A stretch of DNA of 64,000 nt from Bacillota bacterium (GTDB taxonomy: Bacteria; Bacillota; Clostridia; Lachnospirales; Lachnospiraceae), in the NCBI GenBank assembly GCA_023457255.1, contig JAEWMB010000036.1, positions 1-64,000 on the forward strand, given 5' to 3'. Positions 16,755 to 25,627 of the stretch are shown piece by piece. The stretch's first letter is position 1. The number at the start of each line of letters is the position of its first letter. The notes beneath the pieces were generated by a model. That model was not told the origin of the DNA, did no database searches, and saw only the letters and a list, made by a program, of their open reading frames with translations. Position numbers and translations under genes: made by a program.

Positions 16755-18596
16755 ATGACCTATAACAAGGATGTGTTAGGAACGCAGTTTAGCCTAGAAT
16801 TATCCAGCTATGCCTTGGACATAATAAGCCGAGTAAATGATGTATCTGAAGCTATTTTTCTTCTTTTAGCAAAGGTTGGGAAGCAATTTTCATTAAGTCA
16901 TATTACAGTTTTAGAAAAACAACGCAAGTTACCGTGCCTTATGGCAACCTATGAATGGCATACATCTGGGATCGATCCAATGCGAAATCATATCATTACC
17001 TATTCAGAGGAATTGGAAGAGATTTTTTTCAGGCGTATGGAACAGTCAGAAGAGATTTTTACTTTGCAGGAACTAAGAGATATCGGAGAAGCCGAAAATA
17101 TTGTTTCTATTATTGAGCAAAGCAAGGCTAAAAATATGATTTTGTGTGCCCTAAAGCAAAAAAAGAAATTTATAGGATTTCTAAGTGTTGAAACGAGAAA
17201 TAATATAGATAGCTTTTCAAAAGAGGAACTTATTGCTTTTTTACAGACGAAACGAATTCTTGAAAGCTTTTTCTTAATATGCAGAGCAAATCAAGAAGCA
17301 CAAAAGCGTATTGAGCAAGTAACTTTATTTGATCCGGTAACGGGTCTAATTAAGTATGATTCCTTTTTAGAGCAGGCAGAGTTAATTTATAAGAGCGATT
17401 CAAAGAATCAATACATATTATTTTATGCAGATATTAATAATTTCAAGTACTTCAATGAGATTTACGGATATGCTGCCGGGGATGAGGTATTGCGTTTATT
17501 TGAGCAGCATTTTATGTCACAAAGTTCACGTTATATCATCGGCTGCCGTATTTTTTCTGATTATTTTATTGGCATGACTTCTTTGAAGAATCCGTTAATG
17601 GAGCATAAATTGATTCAAGAAATACAGACGTTAAACTATAGCTTTCAAAAAAAGGTACAACGTATCTATCCGGAATCCCTGATTCATGTTGTCGCAGGAG
17701 TGATTATCATTGATAATAGAAGTTTAGATATCCATACCTATATTGATAATGCAAATCAAGCTAGAAAAATAGCAAAATATAATAGAACGAATTGTGTGAT
17801 TTTTAATAAGGAAATGGAAGCGGATCGAAAAAAATACTATCGGATTACTAGCATTGCCGAGGAAGCCTTAAAAAACGATGAGTTCTATTTTGAGTTACAA
17901 CCAAAGATAGATTTAAAAACCAAGAAGGTTGTGGGGGCAGAAGCATTGGTTCGTTGGGCACGTTCGGATGGAACCGTAGTATATCCGAATGAGTTTATAC
18001 CAATTTTTGAGCAGAATGGATTTATTACAAAATTAGATTTTTATGTTTATGGAAAAGTATGTGAATACTTATTGCATAGAATTAGACATGGCAAGGAGAT
18101 TGTTCCAATCTCGGTAAATGTTTCAAGAGCACATTTGAAGCAAGATAATTTTGCCAGAAAAGTAATACGCTTAGTGGAGCATCATCAAATACCTCCGGAA
18201 TATCTTGAATTTGAACTAACAGAGAATATCTTCTTAGAAAACTCAGAGCAAGCAAAAGAAACCTTGATTGAATTAAAGAATTATGGATTTAAAGTATCTA
18301 TGGATGATTTTGGTTCAGGATATTCTTCTCTGAATTTATTGATGAATCTGGAATTTGATATATTAAAGCTGGACAAGGATTTTCTCACCGATGATATAGT
18401 CTCCAAAAAAGAGGAAGTAGTTATTAAGAGTATCATACGAATGGCAAAGCTGATGAAGATGACTGTCCTTTGTGAAGGTGTGGAGACAAAAGAACAGGTT
18501 GCTTTTCTAGAGCGAATGCAATGTGATATGGTGCAAGGTTATTATTTTGGAAGGCCAATGAAAACGGAAGCGTTTGAATTTTGTCTTGGCTCTTAA
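16755..18596 (+). CDS. Cyclic-di-GMP phosphodiesterase (GAF-degenerate GGDEF-EAL)
   Basis: A 613-aa cytoplasmic protein. Residues ~20-165 look like a GAF sensor. The GGDEF fold follows (~190-345) with DPVTGLIKYDSF and ADINNFKYFN, but its active-site loop reads FSDYF (267-271) in place of GGDEF, so cyclase activity should be absent. The EAL domain (~365-605) has all key signatures: E396-A-L, NVS, ELTE, DDFGSGYSSL, KLDK, EGVET and QGYYFGRP. It should hydrolyse c-di-GMP, with the dead GGDEF perhaps binding GTP as an allosteric site, as known for some paralogues. GGAGGAG lies 4 nt before the ATG. Confidence 0.92.
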   Translation: MTYNKDVLGTQFSLELSSYALDIISRVNDVSEAIFLLLAKVGKQFSLSHITVLEKQRKLPCLMATYEWHTSGIDPMRNHIITYSEELEEIFFRRMEQSEEIFTLQELRDIGEAENIVSIIEQSKAKNMILCALKQKKKFIGFLSVETRNNIDSFSKEELIAFLQTKRILESFFLICRANQEAQKRIEQVTLFDPVTGLIKYDSFLEQAELIYKSDSKNQYILFYADINNFKYFNEIYGYAAGDEVLRLFEQHFMSQSSRYIIGCRIFSDYFIGMTSLKNPLMEHKLIQEIQTLNYSFQKKVQRIYPESLIHVVAGVIIIDNRSLDIHTYIDNANQARKIAKYNRTNCVIFNKEMEADRKKYYRITSIAEEALKNDEFYFELQPKIDLKTKKVVGAEALVRWARSDGTVVYPNEFIPIFEQNGFITKLDFYVYGKVCEYLLHRIRHGKEIVPISVNVSRAHLKQDNFARKVIRLVEHHQIPPEYLEFELTENIFLENSEQAKETLIELKNYGFKVSMDDFGSGYSSLNLLMNLEFDILKLDKDFLTDDIVSKKEEVVIKSIIRMAKLMKMTVLCEGVETKEQVAFLERMQCDMVQGYYFGRPMKTEAFEFCLGS

Positions 18597-18632
18597 TGAA
18601 AGAAAGTTAGCATATTGTTTTGTATTATATGG

Positions 18633-18693
18633 AAACGGGATACCGGGCGGATTCAGGAAACTACCTTAAGGTCTGGAGGTATCCCGTTTTTTA
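18633..18693 (+). terminator. Terminator after the EAL gene
   Basis: AACGGGATACC pairs with GGTATCCCGTT around an internally paired loop, followed by TTTTTTATT. Confidence 0.8.
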
Positions 18694-18726
18694 TTCTGTG
18701 CTTTACAAGAAATAATTAGCTGTAAT

Positions 18727-18754
18727 TTTACATAGATTTCACATAACTTATACA
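18727..18754 (+). promoter_or_regulatory. PhoP-box array upstream of pstS
   Basis: Three hexamers at exact 11-bp spacing: TTTACA (18727-18732), TTCACA (18738-18743), TATACA (18749-18754). This matches the TT(A/T/C)ACA-N5 repeat known for Firmicutes PhoP. It sits ~100 nt before pstS. The same array lies before the Na/Pi cotransporter gene. Confidence 0.75.
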
Positions 18755-18851
18755 ATAGTGTGATAGTTCACGCTTTTTTTTTATGTTAAATTAAGAGTGT
18801 CAAAAGGAAATGAAAAAAAGGAAAGTTCATGGGAAAAGGAGAGTAAGCAGG

Positions 18852-19787
18852 ATGATAAGTAAATTTATGAAGAAGGCAGTAGTCATGGTTTGTTGCGCAG
18901 CATTCATCGGAGGAGTTCTTGCCGGTTGCAGCAAAAATGAGAATAGTAAAGATTCAAACAATTCAAATACAGGAAATGGAAGTGTGACAAACGAACCTAC
19001 AAAAGCAGAAGAGAATAAACAAGGTGACAACAAACAAGAGGATAAGAAATTAAGCGGAACAATTACTTTAGTAGGTTCCACTTCGATGGAAAAGCTAAGC
19101 AATGCAGTCGCGGAAGATTTTATGAATAAAAACGGCGGAGTAACAGTAACAGCCGAATTTGTTGGTTCTGGTGCAGGTATTGAGGCAGTTACAAAAAAAA
19201 CCGCAGACATCGGTAATTCTTCCAGAAACTTAAAAGATGCAGAGAAAGAAGCCGGAGCAGTTGAAAATATTGTTGCTATTGATGGTATTGCAGTAGTTCT
19301 TGATAAGTCTAACACTGTAGCAAACTTAACCAAGGATCAGTTAATCGGTATCTATACGGGGGTTATCCGTAACTGGAGTGAATTAGGCGGCAGTAATCAG
19401 CCAATCGTAGTTGTCGGCAGAGAAGCTGGTTCTGGTACAAGAGGCGCATTTGAGGAAATCTTAAAAGTAGAAGATCAGTGTGTTTATGCAAACGAATTAG
19501 ATAATACAGGTGCTGTAATGGCAAAGGTTGCTTCTACTGCGGGTGCAATCGGATATGTATCACTTGATGTTGTTGATGACAGTGTTCTAGTTGCCGGCTT
19601 AGAAGGTGTAGCTGCAACGTCAGAGAATATCAAGGCTGGAAATTACTTCTTAAGCAGACCATTTGTAATGGCTACGAAAGGTGAAATCGGCGAGCAGAGT
19701 GAATTAGTTCAAGCTTTCTTTGAATATATGAAATCAGAAGATGGAAGAGCAATAATTGAAGCAGTAGGTTTAATTACTGTAGATTAG
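18852..19787 (+). CDS. pstS: Phosphate ABC transporter, substrate-binding lipoprotein
   Basis: A 311-aa extracellular phosphate-binding lipoprotein of the Pst importer. A type II signal peptide ends in LAGC with lipidated C26, followed by a ~45-residue Asn/Lys/Glu-rich linker. The PBP domain begins at ITLVGSTSMEKL (phosphate loop) and includes GSGAGIEAV, NSSRNLKDAEK and VGREAGSGTRGAFEE. Start ATG 18852 was chosen because AAGGAGAG lies ~10 nt upstream; an in-frame ATG at 18810 has AAGGA only 2 nt away. It is the first gene of the pst operon, preceded by the Pho-box array. A hairpin separates it from pstC, which may keep pstS transcripts in excess. Confidence 0.95.
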   Translation: MISKFMKKAVVMVCCAAFIGGVLAGCSKNENSKDSNNSNTGNGSVTNEPTKAEENKQGDNKQEDKKLSGTITLVGSTSMEKLSNAVAEDFMNKNGGVTVTAEFVGSGAGIEAVTKKTADIGNSSRNLKDAEKEAGAVENIVAIDGIAVVLDKSNTVANLTKDQLIGIYTGVIRNWSELGGSNQPIVVVGREAGSGTRGAFEEILKVEDQCVYANELDNTGAVMAKVASTAGAIGYVSLDVVDDSVLVAGLEGVAATSENIKAGNYFLSRPFVMATKGEIGEQSELVQAFFEYMKSEDGRAIIEAVGLITVD

Positions 19788-19861
19788 AAGGAAAATATAA
19801 TAAAGGAAAACCAGTAAGCAAAAGACTGATAGAAGTGAAATAAGAAGAAAATAAGAAAACG

Positions 19862-19890
19862 GCTGCATAGGGTTTTTTATCCTATGCGGC
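19862..19890 (+). other. Intercistronic hairpin between pstS and pstC
   Basis: GCTGCATAGG pairs with CCTATGCGGC (one G-U) with a 9-nt loop GTTTTTTAT. No U-run follows, so it looks like a stabilising or processing hairpin, not a full terminator. Such elements commonly allow excess binding-protein mRNA. Confidence 0.55.
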
Positions 19891-19934
19891 TAAGTACTTG
19901 GGATTAGAATGCTATAGAAAGAGGAAGGCAATGT

Positions 19935-20900
19935 ATGAAAAAAAAGAAAGAGGAAAAAGCAATGCCGGTAAGCAGTACAATACATGGCGGGGTGAATCAT
20001 AAAGCTTCTGATAGGGTAGAGAAAGTTGCGCATGGTATTTTTATTACCTGCGCTTTTGCTGCTGTTCTCGCAGTAGTATCGATTTCTCTTTACATGGTTA
20101 TCAACGGTGTACCGGCGATAGTTAAGGTAGGTTTAAAAGAAATTCTGTTTCGTACGGTATGGAAGCCTACGGCTGCGGAGCCTGGCTTTGGTATCGCTTA
20201 TGTTATTTTAACCTCCCTCGTGGGTACATTGGCAGCAATTATAATCGGTGTACCAATCGGTGTCGGTACTGCAGTATTTTTAACGGAAATCGCAAATAAG
20301 AAGGTAGCAGCGATCATAACTCCTGCGGTAGAATTATTGGCGGGAATTCCGTCGGTTGTATATGGTTTGCTTGGTTTGTTAATTTTAAATCCGCTGATGT
20401 ACAAATTAGAAATGTATTTGTTCAAAGATTCACAGACACATATCTTCACCGGTGGTGCAAATTTAATTTCTGCAGTACTGGTACTTGCAATTATGATATT
20501 GCCAACAGTAATCAGTATCAGTTCTTCTGCCCTGCGTGCAGTTCCGGTTTCCTTAAAAAACGCCTCCTTAGCAGTAGGAGCAACCAAAATTCAAACAATA
20601 ACAAAAGTATTACTTCCGGCAGCGAAATCTGGTATTGTAACAGCAATCATTTTAGGTATTGGCCGTGCGATTGGTGAAGCGATGGCGATTAGTTTAGTAA
20701 GTGGCAGTGTTGTTAATATTCCGCTTCCATTTAACTCGGTTCGTTTTCTAACAACTGCAATTGTTAGCGAAATGTCTTATTCTCAAGGAACCCATCGTCA
20801 GGTACTTTTTACGATCGGATTGGTATTATTTGTGTTTATTATGATAATCAACCTTTCTTTAAACAGAATTCTAAAAAAGGGAGGAACGGTCGAAAGATAG
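19935..20900 (+). CDS. pstC: Phosphate ABC transporter permease PstC
   Basis: A 321-aa inner-membrane permease with about six transmembrane helices after a charged N-terminus. The binding-protein-dependent transport motif EAMAISLVSG (EAA-type loop GRAIGEAMA) lies near residue 240. PstC pairs with PstA to form the channel. GAGGAAGG precedes the ATG. The gene is second in pstSCAB, and pstA follows after 22 nt. Confidence 0.95.
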   Translation: MKKKKEEKAMPVSSTIHGGVNHKASDRVEKVAHGIFITCAFAAVLAVVSISLYMVINGVPAIVKVGLKEILFRTVWKPTAAEPGFGIAYVILTSLVGTLAAIIIGVPIGVGTAVFLTEIANKKVAAIITPAVELLAGIPSVVYGLLGLLILNPLMYKLEMYLFKDSQTHIFTGGANLISAVLVLAIMILPTVISISSSALRAVPVSLKNASLAVGATKIQTITKVLLPAAKSGIVTAIILGIGRAIGEAMAISLVSGSVVNIPLPFNSVRFLTTAIVSEMSYSQGTHRQVLFTIGLVLFVFIMIINLSLNRILKKGGTVER

Positions 20901-20922
20901 CATTCTTTCAACCTGAGTAAAG

Positions 20923-21807
20923 ATGGATAAAAAAGTTAGTATTTATGAAAAAAGAAAAAGGCCAAAAGATAAGATTTTAATTGGTTTTACGATTCTTTGT
21001 GCGGGAATTTCAATTGCTTTATTTGTTGGAATCGTTTCTTATGTTTTCGTCAGAGGAATTGGAAGTGTTAACTGGAAGTTCTTAACTACTGCTCCAAGTG
21101 CCGTCAAAGGTACGTTTGGTATTGCGGGAAATATTATTAATACACTGTATATTGTCATCTTAACTTTATTATTGGTAACGCCTATCGGTATCGGGGCTGC
21201 AATTTATCTGAATGAGTATGCAAAACCCGGAAAAGCAGTACGATGGATTGAGTTTACCACAGAGACGTTAAGCGGTATTCCATCGATTATTTTTGGTTTA
21301 TTCGGTATGGTATTCTTTGGAACAACGCTCAGATTGTCTTACTCTTTATTAACCGGTGCCCTAACCTTAAGTCTGATGGTGCTTCCGCTCATTACAAGAA
21401 ATACCCAGGAAGCATTAAAGACGGTTCCCAAAAGTTATCGTGATGGTGCACTTGGGATAGGTTCTACCAAATGGCATATGATCAAAACAATACTATTACC
21501 TTCTGCGATGCCTGGAATTATTACCGGTATTATTCTTGCCATAGGCAGAATTGTCGGTGAATCCGCAGCTCTTTTATTTACCGCAGGCAGCGGGTACTTG
21601 CTTCCGAAACTTGGTGAATATGGGGAAGGTTTGCTTACCAAGGCAACTCAGCCAGGCGGAACCTTAACCATCCAACTTTATCTTAGTATGACAAAAGCAA
21701 AATACGAGGATGCATTTGGTATAGCGGTTGTTTTGTTAACGATAGTGCTAGGAATCAATATTTTAACAAAAGTATTAGCACGTAAATTTGACGTGAGTCG
21801 GAGGTAA
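20923..21807 (+). CDS. pstA: Phosphate ABC transporter permease PstA
   Basis: A 294-aa permease with about six membrane helices, of normal length. The coupling loop GRIVGESAALLFTAG contacts the ATPase PstB. FTTETLSGIPSIIFGLFGM is a typical PstA signature. The ribosome site is weak. Its stop codon overlaps the pstB ribosome site (GGAGGTAATAA), suggesting translational coupling. Confidence 0.95.
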   Translation: MDKKVSIYEKRKRPKDKILIGFTILCAGISIALFVGIVSYVFVRGIGSVNWKFLTTAPSAVKGTFGIAGNIINTLYIVILTLLLVTPIGIGAAIYLNEYAKPGKAVRWIEFTTETLSGIPSIIFGLFGMVFFGTTLRLSYSLLTGALTLSLMVLPLITRNTQEALKTVPKSYRDGALGIGSTKWHMIKTILLPSAMPGIITGIILAIGRIVGESAALLFTAGSGYLLPKLGEYGEGLLTKATQPGGTLTIQLYLSMTKAKYEDAFGIAVVLLTIVLGINILTKVLARKFDVSRR

Positions 21808-21811
21808 TAAA

Positions 21812-22570
21812 GTGAGCAAAGATAAAATTATAACAAGGGATTTACAGTTATATTATGGAGCAAATCATGCACTCAAAGGAATTGACATGGATATCAAAGA
21901 AAAAGCTATCACAGCCTTTATCGGACCTTCGGGATGCGGTAAGTCAACATTTTTAAAAACCTTAAACCGTATGAATGATTATGTGGACGGGGTTAAGATT
22001 ACCGGCCGGATACTCCTTGATGGAGAAGATATCTATGGAGAGCGGGTAGATACCACACTGCTTCGTAAAAAGGTTGGTATGGTATTTCAGCAGCCTAATC
22101 CTTTTCCGATGAGTATCTATGATAATATAGCATATGGGCCAAGGATTCATGGAATAAAGGCAAAAGCAGAATTAGATGAAATTGTTGAAAGATCCTTACG
22201 CGGAGCGGCATTATTTGAAGAAGTAAAAGATCGTTTAAAGAAATCTGCACTTGGTTTATCCGGCGGACAGCAGCAAAGACTATGTATTGCCAGAGCACTT
22301 GCGGTAGAACCGGAAGTATTATTAATGGATGAACCAACTTCGGCGCTGGATCCTATCTCTACATTAAAGATAGAGGACTTAATGAGTGAGCTGAAGGAGA
22401 AGTATACCGTTGCGATTGTAACTCATAATATGCAGCAGGCAGCACGTATTTCTGATTATACAGCATTTTTCTTAGTCGGAGATATGGTGGAATTTGCGGA
22501 AACAGAAACATTATTTACAAGACCCTCAGATAAGAGAACGGAAGATTATATTACAGGCAGATTTGGATGA
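21812..22570 (+). CDS. pstB: Phosphate ABC transporter ATPase PstB
   Basis: A 252-aa cytoplasmic ATPase of the Pst importer. Walker A is GPSGCGKST, the signature is LSGGQQQRL, Walker B is VLLMDEPTSALDP, and the switch is VTHNM. It starts with GTG, 5 nt after pstA's stop, under a GGAGGT ribosome site. Length is standard. Confidence 0.97.
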   Translation: MSKDKIITRDLQLYYGANHALKGIDMDIKEKAITAFIGPSGCGKSTFLKTLNRMNDYVDGVKITGRILLDGEDIYGERVDTTLLRKKVGMVFQQPNPFPMSIYDNIAYGPRIHGIKAKAELDEIVERSLRGAALFEEVKDRLKKSALGLSGGQQQRLCIARALAVEPEVLLMDEPTSALDPISTLKIEDLMSELKEKYTVAIVTHNMQQAARISDYTAFFLVGDMVEFAETETLFTRPSDKRTEDYITGRFG

Positions 22571-22677
22571 TAAAAGGAAATGGGTTAGATTGAGAAAATT
22601 ATTTCAATCAGCATATCAGATAGTGTGTAAATATGCTATCATAGTTTGTAAGCGGAAAACCCTGAATGGAGGATTCT

Positions 22678-23340
22678 ATGGCACCAAGAGTAAGTTTTGA
22701 ATATGAGTTAACAATATTAAACAATAATTTAAGAGATATGGGTACCTTAATTGAGGCGGCGATTGATAAGGTAATCAAAGCTTTTGAGAATGAGGACGGA
22801 ACTTTAGCCACAGAGATTATTCAAGGAGACCGTACCATTAACGATATGGAGCGGGTAATTGAGGCCAGATGTCTTTCTTTAATTCTTCGTCAGCAGCCGG
22901 TAGCAAAAGACCTTAGAATTGTGACTACCGCGCTTAAGGTGGTAACCGATATGGAGCGTATCGGAGATCATGCAGCGGATATTTCAGAATTAATTCTTCG
23001 TAATATCAAGCAAAATACGTATACTATCGTAAAAGCAATACCTAAGATGGCACAGGTGGCGAAAGAAATGGTACATGATGCGGTAGAGGCATTTATTTCT
23101 TGTGATACAGAAGCTGCAAGGGTAACAATACAAAAGGATGATATCGTCGATGATTTATTCAATGAAGTAAAGACTACTGTCATAGAGGCAATGAAAAACA
23201 GCGGTGAGAATGCGGATAGCTATATTGATATCTTAATGATAGCAAAGTACATGGAGCGAATTGGTGATCATGCGGTAAATATCTGTGAGTGGACAGAATT
23301 TCATGAAACCGGTTCCCTTAATAATGTACGGATTTTATAA
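22678..23340 (+). CDS. phoU: Phosphate-specific transport system accessory protein PhoU
   Basis: A 220-aa protein with two three-helix PhoU repeats, each with the metal-binding (E/D)xxxD pattern (VTDMERIGDHAADI and AKYMERIGDHAVNI). PhoU links Pst transport state to the PhoR kinase and dampens phosphate uptake. ATG 22678 was chosen because GGAGG lies 5 nt upstream; an ATG at 22666 precedes the ribosome site. It is last of the transport genes and is followed after 20 nt by a kinase gene. Confidence 0.95.
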   Translation: MAPRVSFEYELTILNNNLRDMGTLIEAAIDKVIKAFENEDGTLATEIIQGDRTINDMERVIEARCLSLILRQQPVAKDLRIVTTALKVVTDMERIGDHAADISELILRNIKQNTYTIVKAIPKMAQVAKEMVHDAVEAFISCDTEAARVTIQKDDIVDDLFNEVKTTVIEAMKNSGENADSYIDILMIAKYMERIGDHAVNICEWTEFHETGSLNNVRIL

Positions 23341-23360
23341 GTGGTAAGGGATGGTAGGCT

Positions 23361-24764
23361 ATGAGAAAAGCGATTATGAAACGATTTATTCTGGTGCTGG
23401 TAGGAACTATGGTGTTTAGCGGTATTTTATTTTATACAACGGTTAGTAATACCCTGCACAAGAATACAATGGAAGACATGAAACTAAGTCTGATCATGCT
23501 TGATAATTCGCTTGACTATACTGAGTCTTTTATGAATCAGATTAAAATATTATCAACAGTCCGGGACCAGAAAAAAGCCCGTTACACTATATTGGATGCG
23601 GCGGGAGAGGTTGTTGCTGATACCGGTACGAAGGATATTGAAAACTTAGAGAATCATTTGGAACGTGAGGAAGTAAAAGAAGCATTAAAGGATGGGGTAG
23701 GATATGGCAAACGTTATTCCGCTACAATGAAGACACGAATGCTTTATACCGCGGTTGCCTCCGGCAAGTCGGATTATATTTTAAGAATAGCAATTCCATA
23801 TTCCGAGAATTCGGAATACCTGCTATGGCTTCTTCCCTCGATTGTAATTAGTATTACTGTATCAGCATTATTAGCGGTTATCATGTCGGATACTTTGACA
23901 AAGTCGATTACAAAACCGCTGCAGCAAATTGCATCCATTATGGATCATTATAAGGAAGAAAATCCGGAACTATCCTTACCGAAGACACCATACAAAGAGC
24001 TGAATATAATTGCACAATCTGCAAAGAAGATGTCGGATTCTGTTAAAAAGTATACGGAAGGAATTGAATTTGAGAGAATGGTTCGTCAGGAATTCTTCTC
24101 GAATGCTTCGCATGAGTTAAAGACTCCAATCACCTCCATCCGTGGATATACGGAATTATTACTGGGTGGATTTACAACAGAGGAAGCGACCAGTAAAGAT
24201 TTTATGAAACGAATTCTAACAGAGACGGAGAATATGACGAATCTCATCAATGATATCCTTATGATATCAAGACTTGAGACAAGGGATTATGAGATTGAAA
24301 CTACTGAGCTTCGTATGGCGATGCTATTACAAGATATGATAAAGACACTCCAGCCGATTGCTGTGAAACAAGGAGTTCATCTGCAAACGGAATGTAAGCC
24401 TGCTATTATCAATGCGAACAAGCAGCATATGAGAGAGCTGCTGCTGAATCTGATTGGGAATGCCATTAAGTATAATAAGCCAAATGGTATGGTTTATGTC
24501 ACGATAACAACCTTAGGAAGAGATTTGCTTATTGTCGTTAAAGACACAGGGCTTGGGATTCCAAAAGAGTCACAAGTCAGGGTATTCGAACGATTTTACC
24601 GGGTAGATAAAGGGAGAAGCCGAACAGTAGATGGAACAGGATTAGGACTTTCGATAGTGAAGCATATTGTGAATTTTTATGGCGGCAATATTACTTTGGA
24701 AAGTGAATTAAACGTTGGTTCTACTTTCACAGTAAGGTTACCCAAGGTTAAGGCTAACAGCTAG
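23361..24764 (+). CDS. PhoR-like sensor histidine kinase 1
   Basis: A 467-aa membrane kinase. TM1 is at ~9-30 and TM2 at ~153-176, enclosing a ~120-residue extracytoplasmic PAS/Cache-like sensor. A short linker leads to HisKA with H251 (FFSNASHELKTPITS). The ATPase part carries NLIGNAIKYN, DTGLGIP and GTGLGLSIVKHIV. It resembles PhoR of Firmicutes and lies 20 nt after phoU, within the pst operon. No response regulator is paired with it here; the only one in the locus is the PhoB-like gene at 25628, which has its own kinase. It may feed the same regulator. Confidence 0.92.
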   Translation: MRKAIMKRFILVLVGTMVFSGILFYTTVSNTLHKNTMEDMKLSLIMLDNSLDYTESFMNQIKILSTVRDQKKARYTILDAAGEVVADTGTKDIENLENHLEREEVKEALKDGVGYGKRYSATMKTRMLYTAVASGKSDYILRIAIPYSENSEYLLWLLPSIVISITVSALLAVIMSDTLTKSITKPLQQIASIMDHYKEENPELSLPKTPYKELNIIAQSAKKMSDSVKKYTEGIEFERMVRQEFFSNASHELKTPITSIRGYTELLLGGFTTEEATSKDFMKRILTETENMTNLINDILMISRLETRDYEIETTELRMAMLLQDMIKTLQPIAVKQGVHLQTECKPAIINANKQHMRELLLNLIGNAIKYNKPNGMVYVTITTLGRDLLIVVKDTGLGIPKESQVRVFERFYRVDKGRSRTVDGTGLGLSIVKHIVNFYGGNITLESELNVGSTFTVRLPKVKANS

Positions 24765-24835
24765 AAAGGCTTGTGATTTATAAATAGTTTAGCAGGCTAG
24801 TCCTATGCAGTGTATGAGAGTAGAGTGACAAAAGG

Positions 24836-24865
24836 TTGTGTAAAATAATAGAGAAATGTTATAAT
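24836..24865 (+). promoter_or_regulatory. Promoter for the HD-phoB-phoR operon
   Basis: TTGTGT (24836-24841), 18-bp spacer, TATAAT (24860-24865). It would give the next three genes a transcript separate from pst. No Pho box of the 11-bp type is seen here. Confidence 0.6.
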
Positions 24866-24953
24866 AAAATTGTAAACTGAAGTAATACTACAAATAAAAT
24901 AGAGTGCGGACTTAGCAAAACGACAGACACGCAATGCGGCAGGGAGGGCTTAA

Positions 24954-25613
24954 GTGATTACCTTTGAAAAGATAATAAAAAATGAATCGGTAAATACGTA
25001 TATAAAAAAGGCAGATGAAACCTTAATTGCACTTGGATATACAGAACATAGTTTTGCACATGTCAGAAAAGTGGCTTTTACAGCAAGGGATATTTTATTG
25101 ACGCTTGGTTACCCGGAACGTGAGGCGGAACTTGCTCAGATTGCCGGATATTTGCATGATATCGGTAATGTAATTAACCGGGTTGATCATGCACAAAGTG
25201 GTGCTGTCATGGCATTTCGAATTCTGGATAAGATGGGGGCGGATGCAGAGGATATAGCAACCATTATTACAGCCATAGGAAACCATGATGAATCGACTGC
25301 ATTTCCTGTAAACCCGGTTGCTGCCGCTCTGATTTTAGCGGATAAAACGGATGTCAGAGATACAAGAGTGAGAAATCAAGATATCGCAAGCTTTGACATC
25401 CACGACCGTGTTAATTACTCTGTTAAACAGTCGGAAACAACGATTAATGCAGAAAAGACTAGGATTGAATTAAAGTTACAGGTAGATACTTCAATATGTG
25501 CGGTAATGGATTACTTTGAAATTTTTTTGGGAAGGATGCTTTTATGCAGAAAGGCGGCTGAAAAGTTAAATCTAAAATTTCAGCTTGTCATAAATGAGCA
25601 AAAACTAATGTAG
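24954..25613 (+). CDS. HD-domain phosphohydrolase-type protein
   Basis: A 219-aa cytoplasmic protein with an HD metal-dependent phosphohydrolase fold. The metal-site pattern is H (HSFAHVRKVA), HD (AGYLHDIGNV), H (VDHAQSG) and a later D (ILADKTDVRD). The substrate is unknown; HD proteins act on nucleotides, (p)ppGpp or cyclic dinucleotides. It starts with GTG under a GGGAGGG ribosome site. The response regulator gene begins 15 nt after its stop, so it belongs to the phosphate-signalling operon. A link between phosphate state and nucleotide turnover is inference. Confidence 0.82.
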   Translation: MITFEKIIKNESVNTYIKKADETLIALGYTEHSFAHVRKVAFTARDILLTLGYPEREAELAQIAGYLHDIGNVINRVDHAQSGAVMAFRILDKMGADAEDIATIITAIGNHDESTAFPVNPVAAALILADKTDVRDTRVRNQDIASFDIHDRVNYSVKQSETTINAEKTRIELKLQVDTSICAVMDYFEIFLGRMLLCRKAAEKLNLKFQLVINEQKLM

Positions 25614-25627
25614 TAGGGGGATAAGAA

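Noticed and set aside
18827..19333. Minus-strand 168-aa frame over pstS
   Set aside because: Shadow frame opposite a well-supported gene, with no ribosome site.
22626..22652. Possible Pho box before phoU (TGTAAA and TGTAAG)
   Set aside because: The 21-bp offset does not fit the exact 11-bp phasing seen at the other two arrays.
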